64,000 nucleotides of DNA from Coccinella septempunctata. Its lineage: Eukaryota; Arthropoda; Insecta; Coleoptera; Coccinellidae. A program made the position numbers and the translations under genes. The notes beneath the pieces were generated by a model. It did not search any database, had not been told where the DNA came from, and worked only from the letters and a program-made list of their open reading frames with translations. The stretch covers positions 51,610,270 through 51,674,269 of the forward strand of contig NC_058189.1 in NCBI RefSeq assembly GCF_907165205.1, given 5' to 3'. Of the stretch, positions 33,469-46,206 are shown in pieces (the first letter of the stretch is position 1; every line of letters begins with the position of its first letter).

Positions 33469-34427
33469 TACAAGTACCTACCTACCTACGATTCAGACGT
33501 CAAGTTGAACGTCCGCAGATAATGAAATATAAATGCAAGAGGATGTACAAGAAACAAAAGTAATTCTGAAGAGACGAATGCTTGTAGTATGTTATGTATC
33601 TAAAGTTTTTTTTCAAGCATAACAGACGACTACCAAAGATGAGCTACATCTTTTGAATACCTACAAAAAGATTGTTCGGTTTCGACAAACAGGATTTCAG
33701 AAATAACCACAACATTAGCTGGAATGCCAAAAGATGTAAATAAATTTTGAGAAATGGTTATAAAAATTTTATAATTTTCGCGAAATGAGTGCAAAAAAAC
33801 TTAATTCATTAGAAGAGAATATTCATTCCACCAGCTGCATATACCTGAGAAAAATTCAATTCAGTTATTCATTATCATTCAAGTTTCTCTCGCAATTTCT
33901 GTTTCATTCTCGCATAAACTACTGACAGACGGCAATTCCTTGCTTCAGATAAAACATAATCCACCTGGCAGGCAATTCCTCATTTGAATACCCAAGCTAT
34001 ATTCATGTATGGTAATCAGTTTTTGATTCAACACAATTCAAAAGATGTTAATTATAATTATTTGCTTCACACTAGCATTTGTCGGTAGTTACAGTTACTT
34101 ATTTTTCCATTGAAATATAATATATATATAATCTGTTATGCAAACATTGGATGATCATGATTTTTTTATTCAACAGACTTTGTATTACATTACCGATTGA
34201 GGTGAATAATGTTCAATGTTTTATCCATTAAATTCAAATGAATCGACCTTGGTGAAAGTTGCACTTGGTTTATATAACCTGTGTTCATGATTCTTTGAAA
34301 AACAACATGTTTTTTATTGTATTTGTCATTCTGATGCAGGTGACGCCGACAGAAGTATGTTTTATTGATCAAAAAGTTTCTTCTCATTTACACAGTTTTA
34401 TGGATCGCGAATTTGGTGCATTACTAT
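33469..34427. other. No recognised gene
   Basis: AT-rich; a short CTACCTACCTACCTA run at about 33475. Nothing else recognised. Confidence 0.35.
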
Positions 34428-34585
34428 CGGCCGTTTTCAATAAACTAATCTATCCATCGTTTCAGTTACTGACGATAGACAAAACCATTCTAAAACTAGT
34501 CTACAGATCATAGAGATGAAATCCGATAGTTTTCCCATCTTCAGTAACTGAAACGATGGATAGATAAGTTAATTGAAAACGGCTG
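34428..34585. mobile_element. 158-bp miniature inverted-repeat element
   Basis: Arms of about 44 bases at 34428-34471 and 34540-34585 (CTATCCATCGTTTCAGTTAC and its complement) enclose a 68-base centre. No other copy in the window. Shape and size are those of a MITE; superfamily unknown. Confidence 0.7.
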
Positions 34586-34830
34586 TTGGTGAAGAGGTCA
34601 TTCAATCCTTATTCAATTACTGAATAAGTGTGGCCAAATCATAACGGAAATCCATAATTGAAGTAGAGATTCTAATTTCATGATTTTCAGTAGATCCGCT
34701 ATGCAATTTTGACTTTTGACGTATTGTGTTTGAATGTCAAACGAAAAACGTCAACACTTAAAATTCCATAGCCCACTAGAGGTATTTTTTTCACCGCTAG
34801 TTATAATCGGAAGGATTCCCAACCAATATA

Positions 34831-35421
34831 CATGGTGTCTGTAAACAAATGCGAAGGAGGATTCCTCGATGAAAATAAGCAGGGGTTCCTATAAATTTTT
34901 TTCGAATTCCTCCCTTCCAAGAACACTGAGTCATAAAACTCTACATAATATGAAGCACTAACTAGATGTTATTCACACAATTTTTTTTAGATCTCATAAC
35001 TTTATTATTAGGGATTGAAAATAACAACCTCTTATGATTTTCTTTCAAAAATTGTAGTCATTCATGGAACTGCTTGTAAGTTTTTATTTATTCCGAGAAA
35101 AGTATCGACTGTATCGAAATTTTGCAAGAGACTTTTTTTCTCCAGAATTGAATGGGAAACCATAAGAGAATTTTATTTTTCGGGAAGTTATCTTACGAAA
35201 ACAATTTTTGTGGGAAAATAATACGGGGTTGTTATTTTCAACCCTTATAATAAAGGTATGAAATCTAAAAAAATTGTGTGAGTAGAATCTACTTAGTGCT
35301 TCACATAATGTATAGTTTAATGATTCAGTGTTCTTTAGAACTCGTAAAAAAAAATTAAAATCTGTCATTTTCATCGAGGAATCATCTCCCTAAGTCCTTC
35401 GCATTTTTTACAGACACCCTG
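34831..35421. mobile_element. Family E foldback element, copy 2
   Basis: CATGGTGTCTGTAAACAAAT at the left and CAGACACCCTG at the right, flanked by TA on both sides. Same blocks as 14189-15124 but with about 345 bases less, mostly from the left arm and loop. The short arm pairs are GATTCCTCGATGAAAATAAG and CATCGAGGAATCATC. Non-coding. Confidence 0.9.
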
Positions 35422-37094
35422 TATAAACAAATGTATAAAGCAATTTATAAATTCCTCCCTTCAATCGTTCCCAGCGAATTTCATTACACAGTTTCGATTA
35501 CAACACGCGAGAACCATTAGCAGAACCATTTTCCATTCGAGTATTGGCAGATTCGATGGACGGGCAGATGAGAGTTGCTCGCTTATTTTCAATACTCTTA
35601 ATCGAATTTGTGCGAGGGACTTGGCGTCTGATCGAATCATTGATAGACCGTGGTCGGCATTCTGACGCCCACACAAACAGAACGAATGGATGTGTAATGT
35701 GAAGTGTGCTATCCAATTTTTTTGTCGGCATAACGCATCTCGACCGACGATAGTGAGGAACTGTGGGAATGTTTGAATCTATTTGATCGTATCATCCTGA
35801 CAGAAATGAGTGGAATTTTTCACATGTTCATATAGTTTACATATGACGAAACCTCTATCTCGACTTAAGGAGTTGATTGGAATGAATGGATTAATTGAGT
35901 CATTGATTGGAATCTTTTCCAATTTCAGTTAGGTCGTGTATTCATCAAGGATTCGTATTTGCCGAGGTGTCGGTATTTGCAGCGTGTATAGATAGGAAAT
36001 AGGAAGTTTTCGAGGGTGGAAAAAATTTAATTTTGCCGAACATCTGGCCAATACCATTCGGTAATAGAAATCTTCTTCTAGTCCAGCAAGTTTCAATTTG
36101 GTAAAGCAAGTTTTGAAATTTTGACTTTTCATTTTGACATAAAATTACCTTGGTCATTTTGAATGACGGAAAATCAAAACCAGAAAAATCATTTCAAAAA
36201 GGGAGCAAACTATGTACTGTACTGTAGTGCATAATGCATTCAAGAAATGTTCAAACAAAACAAAAACAAAGTTGATATGTGCGAGTTACTTTTCAAAAAT
36301 TCTTATTACATGCCACTGCTAACTACTCAATCCTAAATCGAAGATGCCTGGCGGATTTTTCTCAAATTGACGCTATGAAACCTTTTCCGGATTATTTGAT
36401 CAGAAACTATCCTATCATTAGCTAGAAGGAATGAGGAATGGGAAATTCTCCTCAATTTGGGTTATCACAGCATATGCAAGTTTAAACGGAATAATTATGA
36501 GTTTCATTCATGAATTTTTCAAATGCACCGCGGAAACTATTCAAAATCATTCTTCAAATATTATGAGGATTTAAAATTCAAGTCGCTTCGCTTCGTTTCT
36601 AGTTTACCATTTGACAACAGCGCCTACTAGAAAATAAAAAGAACAATGGCTTGCTTATAAAATAACAGCTGTTGATTCAGCCATCATAAGGCACGTACTC
36701 ACTGGCGAGCCTCAAAAGCAATCGGCCATAAAAATCCCATAAAATGTTACGACCTGTCTCGTTCGTCGCAGACTTCAAAGACAATCATCTTTGCCTATCT
36801 CATCTAGATAGTGTATTTGTTGTCCTTTATTATCAACGCATATTTCAGTCGATGTTGCCAACTTGTGCAATAGAAACGGAACGCTTTAATTTTTAAATAC
36901 CCACTTTAATTTTTCGTTTTTAAGTACTCGAAATATTTTTTTTTTTGGGAAATGGTTGAAATGGTTATTTCAAAATGTGACGTTTCAAAGATATTTCTTA
37001 AAAAATACATCATTTTCGTCAGAAGGAGTATTCCCTATTCCCGATGCTGTATGCTGTAAGGAAAGGTATTAGCCGATCTTCTGCGATGATTTTA
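35422..37094. other. No recognised gene
   Basis: A moderately GC-richer stretch at 35470-35740 has open frames on the minus strand, but no domain or splice support. Nothing else recognised. Confidence 0.35.
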
Positions 37095-37312
37095 GCTCAT
37101 GCTTTGCCACCCCCAAGGGTATATGCAGATTTAACTAGTAATTCTGAAGGGAATTTTGTTTTTCCAGGGATGGCATAGCTGATTATTAAAACTTGAAATG
37201 GCTATATGTTTTGATCAAAGCCGAAACGTAAAATATGATACAGGAAAAAAGTGTTTCTTCCGACCTCAAGAATCTACTTTTAAAATATTTGTACAAGTCA
37301 AAGAATCACCCT
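37095..37312 (+). mobile_element. Family A element, copy 3 (right end only)
   Basis: Starts inside the family (GCCACCCCCAAGGGTATATG) and ends GTACAAGTCAAAGAATCACC CTG next to TA. Body blocks are in inverted internal order compared with copy 5, so it is a rearranged solo end. Confidence 0.75.
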
Positions 37313-39426
37313 GTATTTTGTGTGTCTATATGTGTAAAACACAAACTTCAATTTTTGAGCAGTGTATATAAATATAGATACAAATAAAATGAATTGTTCG
37401 AAAACAGTTTCAAAAACCGCCACATCACATGAAAATGTCTATGAAGAAAATTATTTTAAACACAATGATAATTAGATGTTATGTTTTTTTTTATAATCGT
37501 TCGCCTGAGGAAAGGGAAACTGAGTATCTCATCTGAATTAAACAGTGCATCTCAAGTCATGATGGATGATCCCCATACCATACCACCAATTACAGCTATT
37601 GAGATCTTCAGGTACTTAAGAAGACCCTCACTGGTCTCATCCATCAGAGTAAGTTTCAAGGGAAAAAAATAACCCAGACGAGCCACAGAAATTCCCGAAT
37701 ACTGAGTTGATTGCACAGTCCCCCCATAATCGTAAACATACCCTTACAATATGACTCATCAATATCGGTCTCCCCTAGAACATCCAAAGGGGGCCGACCC
37801 CTCTGGAAGATGCATCAACTGTACACTCCTAGGATCTCCAAGATTTCGAAGGGTGATATTCAGTAATAAAATGTACCGGCACGCCCATAAAATGGGAAAG
37901 AATTGATCTTTTTTTTCATTCATTGGTGAAATTATTTACAAGCACGTACTACAAGATAATCTTTAATTTTTAAATTGACACTACATTTTTCAGTGTGATT
38001 GTTGAAATCAACAACAAACACACACTTGCTTAAGCAAGGCGAAAAGACCATATGGTTTGTCTCTAACACTAAGGTTGTTTATTATTTCCAATAATAATGT
38101 ATTTCACACTTATAATAGGTTTATAATTACTATCATTATGTTATGATTTTCATGGCTAATTTCGATGCGGATATTCGTTTATTCTTGCTAGGGATATTTT
38201 CTAATAAGTATCAAGTAATTTGTAAAATTATTTTATTAGACAACTGGTTCGACCAACAAACCAGATTTGTTGAATGTGGATAGAGAAATTCCCATGGAAA
38301 CAGTGTCTGGCCAATTTATTATATCACGATGACAGACAGTATGTCAGCAATAACTTATTTGCATCTCCGAATTATGACTGAGACGCAGTTTGTTGATATA
38401 CCTAATAGATCGCATGACCCAAAGCTTATTTATGAATTTTGCCATCAGTATTATTATCTTCGTTTTAGCGCAAGTTAACCAATTTCCTCGATAACGACAT
38501 TCGAACGTTCAGTGGATTTTTTCTAATCAACAATTTCGCAATAACAATTGACTTTTATTATTTCGAGATAAGGCTACCTTTATCGTCTCAATTCACAACA
38601 AAGTTTTTTGCGTCATTCGGTTAAAAAATAATGAGGAGTTGTGCCAGAATATTCAGAATATTATTTCTGAACTGAAGTAAACCAGAAAAGATTGTTTCGA
38701 ACTTTTCGTATACCTTAATAGCCAATTTGCTATGCTATTCATAATTTTACATTACATACAAGAGGAATTTCTAGACCAATATGAATAGTAAGATACTCAA
38801 GAATTAAGCTAAATGGATTATTACAAAAGGGCGATAATCCAGGGTTAAGGAAGAATTAAATAGGTGGATGTGCACGTGTATCGATTTTAAGAGTTTGTTT
38901 TTTTCAAAAATTAAGGTTATTTACGAATTTTTGTTCTCAACCCCTTTCCTACCAATTGGTGCTGCCTTTTGACATTGTTGGGAAAACCACATAGCGACAG
39001 ACACTTTTATTGTTGATTGTTGTTATCTCGTAACGAATAGGGTCTGAATACTTTTTTGTAATTCATCGAGTAATCCATACAACAATTTTAGAAGGAAAAG
39101 AAAAGACACAAAGCAATTTGAATATTCCTTTTCAATCAATAATTGAGAAACTGAAGCATTTGGATCAACTTATTCAAGGCAGGCTTATAAGTCAAGGTAT
39201 GTCAACTATGATGACTGGTGCAGAAAATAGAGAAATAAGTAATTCTTAATGTTGAGCCTAAGCCTGCCAAGTCGGTAGAAACGGGCATAAAAAGTTATGA
39301 TGCCTATCATTGAAGGGGTTATTTTGACACTGTTTTGTTATATTATTTCGTGAAAACTAGAACTGTCAAAAAGTAACAATATAGTAGCATAGGCGATCTC
39401 TATATCTTCTTTCACATTGTTATATA
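37313..39426. other. No supported gene
   Basis: A frame at 37481-37672 (plus) ends near ATCAGA|GTAAGTTTC, and ATTAAACAG at 37544 could be an acceptor. The intervening 100 bases are not recognisable, so no exon is called. The remainder is AT-rich and blank. Confidence 0.3.
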
Positions 39427-40552
39427 CAAGGTGATTCATTGGTAAATGGGCGGAAGATAAGGGTATATAGAGGACACTTAGGTTAGCCAGAATAACCCAT
39501 ATTTCCTTATAATCATCACAGTGTGTTTTATTGATTTTGAAAATTGCTTCAATTACCCATAACCTTCGAATCACCCTATATATTTTGATGATATTTGGTA
39601 CGTTTATTCTCCGCAACAACTAATATATACATAGCAACTGAATTTTTCTTCAGGTCTGGCCTAGAAAAAACTGATATATGAAATTAAAAAAAAAACACCC
39701 TGTATTTCAAAATTCATTTCATTTGATATGAAATTCGAGAAAAAGAGGAAAATCTAAAGTTAACAAGGTTTTCTAGTACTTCCGCATGCGATTTCAATAA
39801 TCAATAAACCTAGTCAAATCTGAATTTTCAGACAACACAATATGTTTGTATAACCAAAATTTTATAAAACACTATTTTAGTCGGTATTTTGTAATTTTCC
39901 TGAATCTTCAGCCTCACATCAGTACCTTATTTTTTTGGTCACAAACTTGAAACACCAGGAATGAACGTATTTGTATTTGGATTGATCTGTGCTAATTTCT
40001 AGTGAGTTACCACTGAAAACGATTCTTATATTAGTTATCAGACCTCTGCTTTCTTAGTGTTTCACGTTTGTGAAACAAAAAATTCAATTAAATTAGTAAA
40101 ATCAATAAATACCGAATGAAACTTAACTTTTTTGAAATTTTGGTTTATGTGTTGTCTGAATATTATTTGAGTAGATTAATTGAGAGAAATACCTTGTTCC
40201 TTTTAGTTTTTTCAGTCTTTTTCGAATATCCTATCAATTTTGAGAAATTTCGCTGTACAGGATGTTTTTTTATGTTGAACCTGATTTATCAATTTTTTCT
40301 GGGCCGGTCCTGAAGTAAATCAGTTACTTTGTCAGTATGAACTAGTTGTTGAGGAGAATAAAAGCACCAAAAATCATCAAAATACATAGGGTGGTTCGAA
40401 AGTTATGGGTAATTGAAAAAAATTACAAAATCAATAAAACACTCTGCATCTTGATTATAAGGAGAGATAGACTCCTTAAATATAGATTATTCTATATGTG
40501 CCCTCTATCTACCCTTAGCTTCCGCAAATATTTACCAATGAATCACCTCGTG
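39427..40552. mobile_element. Family H foldback element
   Basis: CAAGGTGATTCATTGGTAAA at the left is mirrored by TTTACCAATGAATCACCTCG at the right, with TA flanks. The arms are about 500 bases and include TTACCCATAACCTTCGAATC and GGTTCGAAAGTTATGGGTAA. Inner arms continue through AACACCCTGTATTTC and GTACAGGATGTTTTT. Only copy in the window; non-coding. Confidence 0.85.
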
Positions 40553-41603
40553 TAATATGTAGAGTAGGTAAAGAAAAAAATTTTTCCTCCCATTTCAAAA
40601 GGCGGGGAGGAGGATAAAAACAAACATTTCTATAACGAAAACCCTTAGTTTTTCTTGAAGACACTCCTTTTGAAATACATATTTTGCATCTTTTCAGAAA
40701 TTCCCTGTTATTGTATGATGTGAGAACTTAACAAGCTGAATTTGTTAGGAAACATCAACAGGAAAATCCATTTCCGCTTTTGATCGACAATACCAATGAG
40801 TCCTATTCGCCCGCCATTAAGAAACGGAAGTCGAATTTTCATCAAATTTCACGTCAGCATTCGAAATCCACTTTGGTGCCTTGTGAAGCTTTCCAGCCAG
40901 AAATCGGATATTGGTTGTCAACTCATTTGTCCTTCAAGCTGCTAAAAGCTAAATGTCTGGTTGTCAAGTACACAACCGCTTCGATTTCGTTTAGACGGAT
41001 ATTTCATCGATGGGGTGGAAAAGGGGTCCAAATGTACTTTTCCGCCAATTTCCTCTATCCGAATTGATGGCTTTCAGGACACAATGTTACGACATGGGGG
41101 TTCGATTGCAGCTTAGGTTCGCTTCTCTTCATCCGAAGCTATCTCTTTGTCAGCGGTATATTTTTGGGGAAATTTTCTAACATTTTCATAAATAGACATC
41201 GTGTATATTTGGCATAGAATATTCTCTCTCTGACCGGAGTTTTTATATGTATTTTAACAGAGTTCGAATGGTTGAATGAGAGAGAATTTTAAGCTGGCTT
41301 CAATGGGGAGAAAGGTTTTATTTCAAGTGTTGAAATTTATTGCGCCACTGAAATGGAAAGGAATTCAGAATCTCACGTTTTTGGAGAGCCAGTTTTAACA
41401 CCTCAAATTTAGAACATAGAACTCTTGCATATATATCAGTTCTGTGAGTTCCTTTCAGTCACAGTCAGTTTAACTTCTCGAAAAGGATTTTCTTTATCTT
41501 GATTTTTATTGATTGACACTATCGAAGAAACAATCTGTCAACAAATATCGAATCAATCTCTCTTGAAATGGACAGGACTTAGTTTACAATTTTCTTCCTT
41601 ATA
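40553..41603. other. No supported gene
   Basis: A GC-richer open stretch at 40780-41067 (plus) lacks an ATG start and a recognisable domain. Otherwise blank. Confidence 0.3.
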
Positions 41604-41883
41604 CAGGATGTTCCTTAATTGAAGGTACAAACGAAAAGTGCTCGGAAAAGTGTTATTTTAAGAAAAAAAATCTCATAAACATGGGACCGCAAACGATTTT
41701 TTTTCGAGATACAGGGTGTTAAAGTTAGAAGTTTTTTCAAGTTTTTCTCTTATAGAATCTACACTTCACAAGATATTCAACTGTAATTTGGCACAAATAT
41801 TAAAATTGATAGTTCACACCATATGACATGACAATTTCGATAGCAACTTTACAGGGTGACATTGTTTCCAAAACACTGTCCCC
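41604..41883 (-). mobile_element. Family G element, copy 2 (partial)
   Basis: CAGGATGTTCCTTAATTGAA next to TA, then CGAGATACAGGGTGTTAAAG and ACACTTCACAAGATATTCAA. It corresponds to the right two-thirds of 20119-20660 read in reverse. The far end is missing. Confidence 0.8.
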
Positions 41884-42686
41884 TGCTTCTATTGAAGAAA
41901 ATTATCTTTCAATTAGGTTATATATTTTATTTTTTTGATTTCCTATTTCTGCTATAGAAGGTACTTCAAATTGAATATCAAATAGCTATGTTTTTTTTTC
42001 TGTCGAATTCTATCTTATTTGGTTGAAATTTTTTGAGTTGAATATTTTGGTAAGTAGGTATTATCAAAAATCATTTTCAGCAACAGTGTGAAAGTTTTTT
42101 TCTATAACTGGTCTTTGTTTTGAAATTCAATCCATCATAACACAACAAATGAGCCAAGTAGTTATTACCTCTCACCTTAATTTTTTTTTGAGAGATTCCA
42201 AAATATGTATTACCTCAATTTCCTTTTTCTTCCCGCCATTAAATTCAAAGAGCCCAAATATCCTCAGCAGCCCCTTCTTTCTGCACAACAAAATCCGCAT
42301 TACCCTCATTTTGCACTTAATACACCAACTGACGACTAACAAGTATGAAAACCTTGCACTTATCCGCACAAAATGACCGTTTGCTTGTTAAAACTACTAT
42401 AAAAACAGCGTACTTTCACTGTTTCACTAACATATTATTGTTTTACATCTTGGAAATCCCCTTGGTTGTGGTTAATACGTTCTATAATTATTTCTTTTGT
42501 AGACAAATTATGGTGATTACACAACAAAACGAGTACCTATTATTGGAAATTTCAAAAAAATGCGGTTATTTTTCCATCGAGTTACTACAGGTATACACGG
42601 GAGAGTAACAAGAAATCCAGTTTTATTCGAAACAGACCAATATATTAGATGTTTTCGATGGATTAGATTTAACAGTAATTACCAAG
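41884..42686. other. No recognised gene
   Basis: Opposed short open frames at 42149-42376 are unsupported. Nothing recognised. Confidence 0.35.
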
Positions 42687-42936
42687 GTTAAAACAAGGCT
42701 GCGTGTTAGAGCCTTTACTGTTCAATATTTTCGCAATAGCTGTCCCGATAATTGCTGACATGAGTATGCCTGTAAGAGGTGTTGGATTACGATTCAGATT
42801 TGATGGAGGCCTGTTTCTGAAGCGCCTCAGAGCAAAAACCCGTACAAAGTTTTTCACGGAACTTCAATATGCAGAGTGCAGACGACTGCGCAGCTCAGAG
42901 GATCTACATATAATGTTGGACACCTATAAACATATA
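42687..42936 (+). pseudogene. Non-LTR retrotransposon reverse-transcriptase fragment
   Basis: About 80 codons: KQGCVLEPLLFNIFAIAV, then GVGLRFRFDGGLFLKRLRAK and ELQYAECRRLRSSEDL. This is the finger/palm piece of a LINE reverse transcriptase (QGCVLxPxLFNIF, RxDGxLFxLxRLxAKT, ELQYADD). The catalytic YADD is replaced by YAEC, one extra A before CAAGGC shifts the frame at the start, and both sides are missing. It ends where a CAGGGTGTCCCG repeat tip begins at 42937. Confidence 0.8.
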
Positions 42937-43090
42937 CAGGGTGTCCCGTAAAGACCACGTCAAATGAAAACGGAAAGTAGATCAGAATGTGCTCTACCTG
43001 ATGTGAAAAAATCGTTCATATGAAAGTCTCACACTTTTCGAGATATTTGATGTTTTATGAAAATGTTGAATTTTTTCACTTAAAATGCTT
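42937..43090 (+). repeat. Half of a CAGGGTG-type element
   Basis: CAGGGTGTCCCGTAAAGACC next to TA, followed by GAATGTGCTCTACCTGATG and CTTTTCGAGATATTTGATG. No inverted partner was found downstream. The end is approximate. Confidence 0.6.
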
Positions 43091-43446
43091 TCTCTCTTGC
43101 GGAAGCTACAATTAAATACTTTTCGAAACAGTTTTTTTTCGTAAATTTGGTTGAATGGCCTCCCTGTTTCCTTTGATTGTTGTGTGACCTGAAATCCAGA
43201 CTAAGAAGACTCTATTTAACTGAGTTTTTCCGCACTCCCATACCATCTGTGAATTATTCGTAGCAGCTTGAATGTCTCTTTCCAGCTCAATTTCAACAAA
43301 TCTTTTAATTATGTACCATAATTTTTGACTGAAAGACACCCGGACACTCAATTTTTAGTCAAAATTGAGTGTCGATGAAAACGATTTCTCTGTGTTCTCT
43401 ATGATCCGATATGAAATTATGTCATCCCGCAACTGACACCCGAAAA

Positions 43447-43821
43447 ATGTCCAATCTCCAGAAAGTCTACACCGATCTGGGTGAGCATTTCGACAAGGTC
43501 ATCAACAACATTTCGGACATCATTGTGAGCACAGTGGTGGAGGGCGAACTGCTGAGTTTCAAGCAGACATGTGCCAGAGAATTCGACATTGTGCTGGAAC
43601 GGCTGGGAAAAGCGCCCTCCGTCATGAACATGATCAACAGTGGAAAGGATGAGGCAGCTTGGGCCAAGGTGAAGTCGGAATACTGCAGCGCCCTCCACAA
43701 GGCCAGAGTTGCTGCCTACCAGTCTCTGGACACTCAGGTTGCGAAGGCAAGGGCCATGATCGATGAAATTTGCGACAGGAGCACTCAGGAGGTGAATGTC
43801 CTTCAAGGTAGTTTTAAATGA
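43447..43821 (+). CDS. Unidentified helical protein, 124 codons
   Basis: Reads MSNLQKVYTDLGEHFDKVIN at the start and ends RSTQEVNVLQGSFK. GC content is clearly above the flanks and the composition is soluble and strongly helix-forming with heptad-like spacing (YTDLGEHFDKVINNISDIIV, YCSALHKARVAAYQSLD), so a small helical bundle is likely. An in-frame ATG at 43411 gives 12 more residues, after an upstream TGA. I prefer 43447 because its context is purine-rich (GAAAAATGT) and coding bias begins there. CTTCAAG|GTAGTT at 43807/43808 could be a splice donor, in which case the last four residues and stop are intronic. No signal peptide, no membrane span, family not recognised. Confidence 0.6.
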   Translation: MSNLQKVYTDLGEHFDKVINNISDIIVSTVVEGELLSFKQTCAREFDIVLERLGKAPSVMNMINSGKDEAAWAKVKSEYCSALHKARVAAYQSLDTQVAKARAMIDEICDRSTQEVNVLQGSFK

Positions 43822-44035
43822 ATGACCGTTAATAGACAAATATACAGATGATGAAGTAATGGTCGTTTTGAATAGGTCAAGGGGTTGAGCCCTGGTCCAT
43901 GGACCAACCAAAACTGTCACTCCAAATTTTTTTTCAATGTTGCCAACTACACAAATGACGCTAAATTCAAATCTCAATTTCATAACATCCTTCCCACTAT
44001 AGAACCAAAAAAAATTTCAATGTCAAAATATTTTA
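43822..44035. other. Junction between the small gene and the mariner copy
   Basis: Probably includes the 3' end of the mariner element. GGTCCATGGACCAACC at 43897 is a possible terminal repeat, but its match to the other side (about 45200) is too poor to fix the border. Confidence 0.35.
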
Positions 44036-45068
44036 TTACTCAACATATTCTCCTCTTAATTGGATACATTTATTACAGCGAACCTGCAACATCACTAGAC
44101 CTTCAAAAAACAATGTTTATTCTTGCTCTGCAAACCAGACCTTCACAGCTTTTATTACCTCCTGGTTGGAAGAAAATTTACGAACTTTTGAATTTTTTTT
44201 CACTTGAGGAAAAAGAGCCAAATCTGGAGAATAAGGGGGGTGTTCTAGTAATTCAAACCCTAAATCACGAATTTTTTGCATGATAACATGAGATTTGTGT
44301 GCAGGAGCGTTGTCCTGGAAAAACAAAACACCTTTGGATAGGTTTCCGCGTATTTTCTCTTTAGTTTTTTCCCGTAGAGTGGTCAGTAATGTCGAATAGT
44401 AATTTCCGGTTATTGTTCTACCCTTATCCAAAAAATCAATGATGATTACTACATGGCAATCCCAAAAAGCTGAAGTAAGAACTTTTCCAGCAGATTTTTG
44501 AAAACGAAACTTCTTAGGTCTTGGAGAATCAGAGTGTTGCTTTGTTTCTGGATCGTAGAAATGCACCCAAGTCTCATCAATAGTAACAATTCGGTTCAAG
44601 AAGTCTACATCGTTTTCAAATCGAGTACAAATCGAACGCGATGCTTCTACCTTTGCACGGTTTAGGTCAACATTCAAACATTTGGGGATCCATTTTGCAG
44701 CAATTTTTCTCATATCCAAATTGACGTCGACTATATGTATTATAAATGCGTTCGTATGAAATATACTGTGCTTCAGATATCAGTTTAAGCCCAATTCGAC
44801 GGTCTGATAACATCGTGTCATGAACCGCATCGATATTTTCGGGGACTGACACAGAAACTGGCCTTCCCAATCGGTCATCATCTTCAATGAAAAATTTACT
44901 TTTTTTGAAGCTTGTAGTCCAATTTTTCAAGGATCGCATACGAAGAACATTGATCAGGGTAATAAGCATATCTTCGTAAATCTGCTTACCACTTAACCCT
45001 TTTAAATACAGGTACTTGATGATGGCTCGATACTCTAATTTCTCGATTTTCACAACTTTGGTGGACAC
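44036..45068 (-). pseudogene. Mariner transposase, inactive
   Basis: A near full-length mariner (Tc1/mariner, D-D34D) transposase. N-terminal helix-turn-helix part: STKVVKIEKLEYRAIIKYL and IEDDDRLGRPVSV. After a frameshift near 44700-44730 come RKIAAKWIPKCLNVD, VTIDETWVHFYDPETKQ (first Asp), FFQDNAPAHKS (second Asp) and HPPYSPDLA. Five codons that normally hold the third catalytic Asp (the PSDY-type segment) are deleted, so LA joins LFPQVKK directly. There is also a premature TAA after WFAEQE at about 44117, before LFFEGLV...LRGEYVE and the original stop at 44036-44038. The start ATG is GTG. Untranslated DNA reaches about 45200 at the 5' side (TTGAGGTCAAAAAATGTAAC). Terminal repeats were not fixed. 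Confidence 0.9.
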
Positions 45069-46206
45069 CTTCTTTCTTTAAATTCATTGCGTAACTCTGG
45101 TTACATTTTTTGACCTCAAACTTCACACTGACACTTCTAATGAGTTATTGTTCGTTGCTACGGTTACGCAATATTTTTTTTATGCATGGAACTGGTCTAG
45201 GCTAACTAGATATCAATACATCCTCGCACCTATGAAATGTCATTTCGAGATAGCCGAATCAGCATCCCTGACGCCAATTATAATCGCGACATCTCTTCAT
45301 CTGGCTCCAGCTGTCAGAAATTAATAATAGAGTCGGAAATTGTCGCATTACAACATTTCCGATAATCCGACAGGGATGACTGATTAACTCGAAAGCGGCA
45401 AAGTTTTTTCATAACTATACGAAGCCCACGTACCAACTGCAAGCTGCCAGCTTCGCGTATTTCGAAACTGTAATTGCTTTTCCGCCAAATTCTCCCTTTA
45501 ATACGTCAAACCGACTGAAAGAGTCTCATCAGGCCAATTGTGCACTTCATTAATTGCGAAACGTTGACGTGGATCCTGTTCTCTCAAGCTCATTACCTCC
45601 ATGCACCTCAAATTCCAGCCGGATAAAAAAAAAAGGTTAGGGACTCGGTCTAGCTCCGGGGCTTTTTGAAACTTGAGGTTCTTAGGCAAAACGAGACTGT
45701 ACTGTTCGGTATTTGGGAAACCAGATCTTTCTGCGGCAGTTGATGCTAGTCTGCAATATGCTCATGTTCCGGGTTTGCCGTTGTAACATTTTACCCATGT
45801 AACAAAACGGCTCTCTTGCAACTTTCTCGCACTTGCAGGGCCGGATTCTCATGAAATTTATGCAGGTTGTAATGAGTAAATTTCGAAGTCCTTTTTTGGA
45901 ATAATAAAAAGTATTTTCTTATTAAATTAAAATTTCATAAATAATGTAACTGAGTAATGAATGGAAAACGCCGAAAAAACCAGCCAATATCAAACAAGCC
46001 GAATTGCACTGCGTGACATCCGTGATCACATAGATTTTCTTCGATATATTCCAACTTTAACTGTTCCAAATAAAAATATAAATGAAATTATATCCAGTGT
46101 TTTGGGTTGTTTTTCGCTACAGTTTCCCTGATTGTTTTTTGCCACAATTTCCCCAGTAACTATATGAACTATTCTTTATGAAATACCCTGTATAAAATTC
46201 TGTAGA
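45069..46206. other. Mariner 5' flank, then no recognised gene
   Basis: The first ~150 bases belong to the mariner copy. Beyond about 45230 nothing is recognised; a minus-strand frame at 45498-45689 is unsupported. Confidence 0.35.

Noticed and set aside
40780..41067. 95-codon plus-strand frame
   Set aside because: No ATG at its start, no domain and no splice borders.
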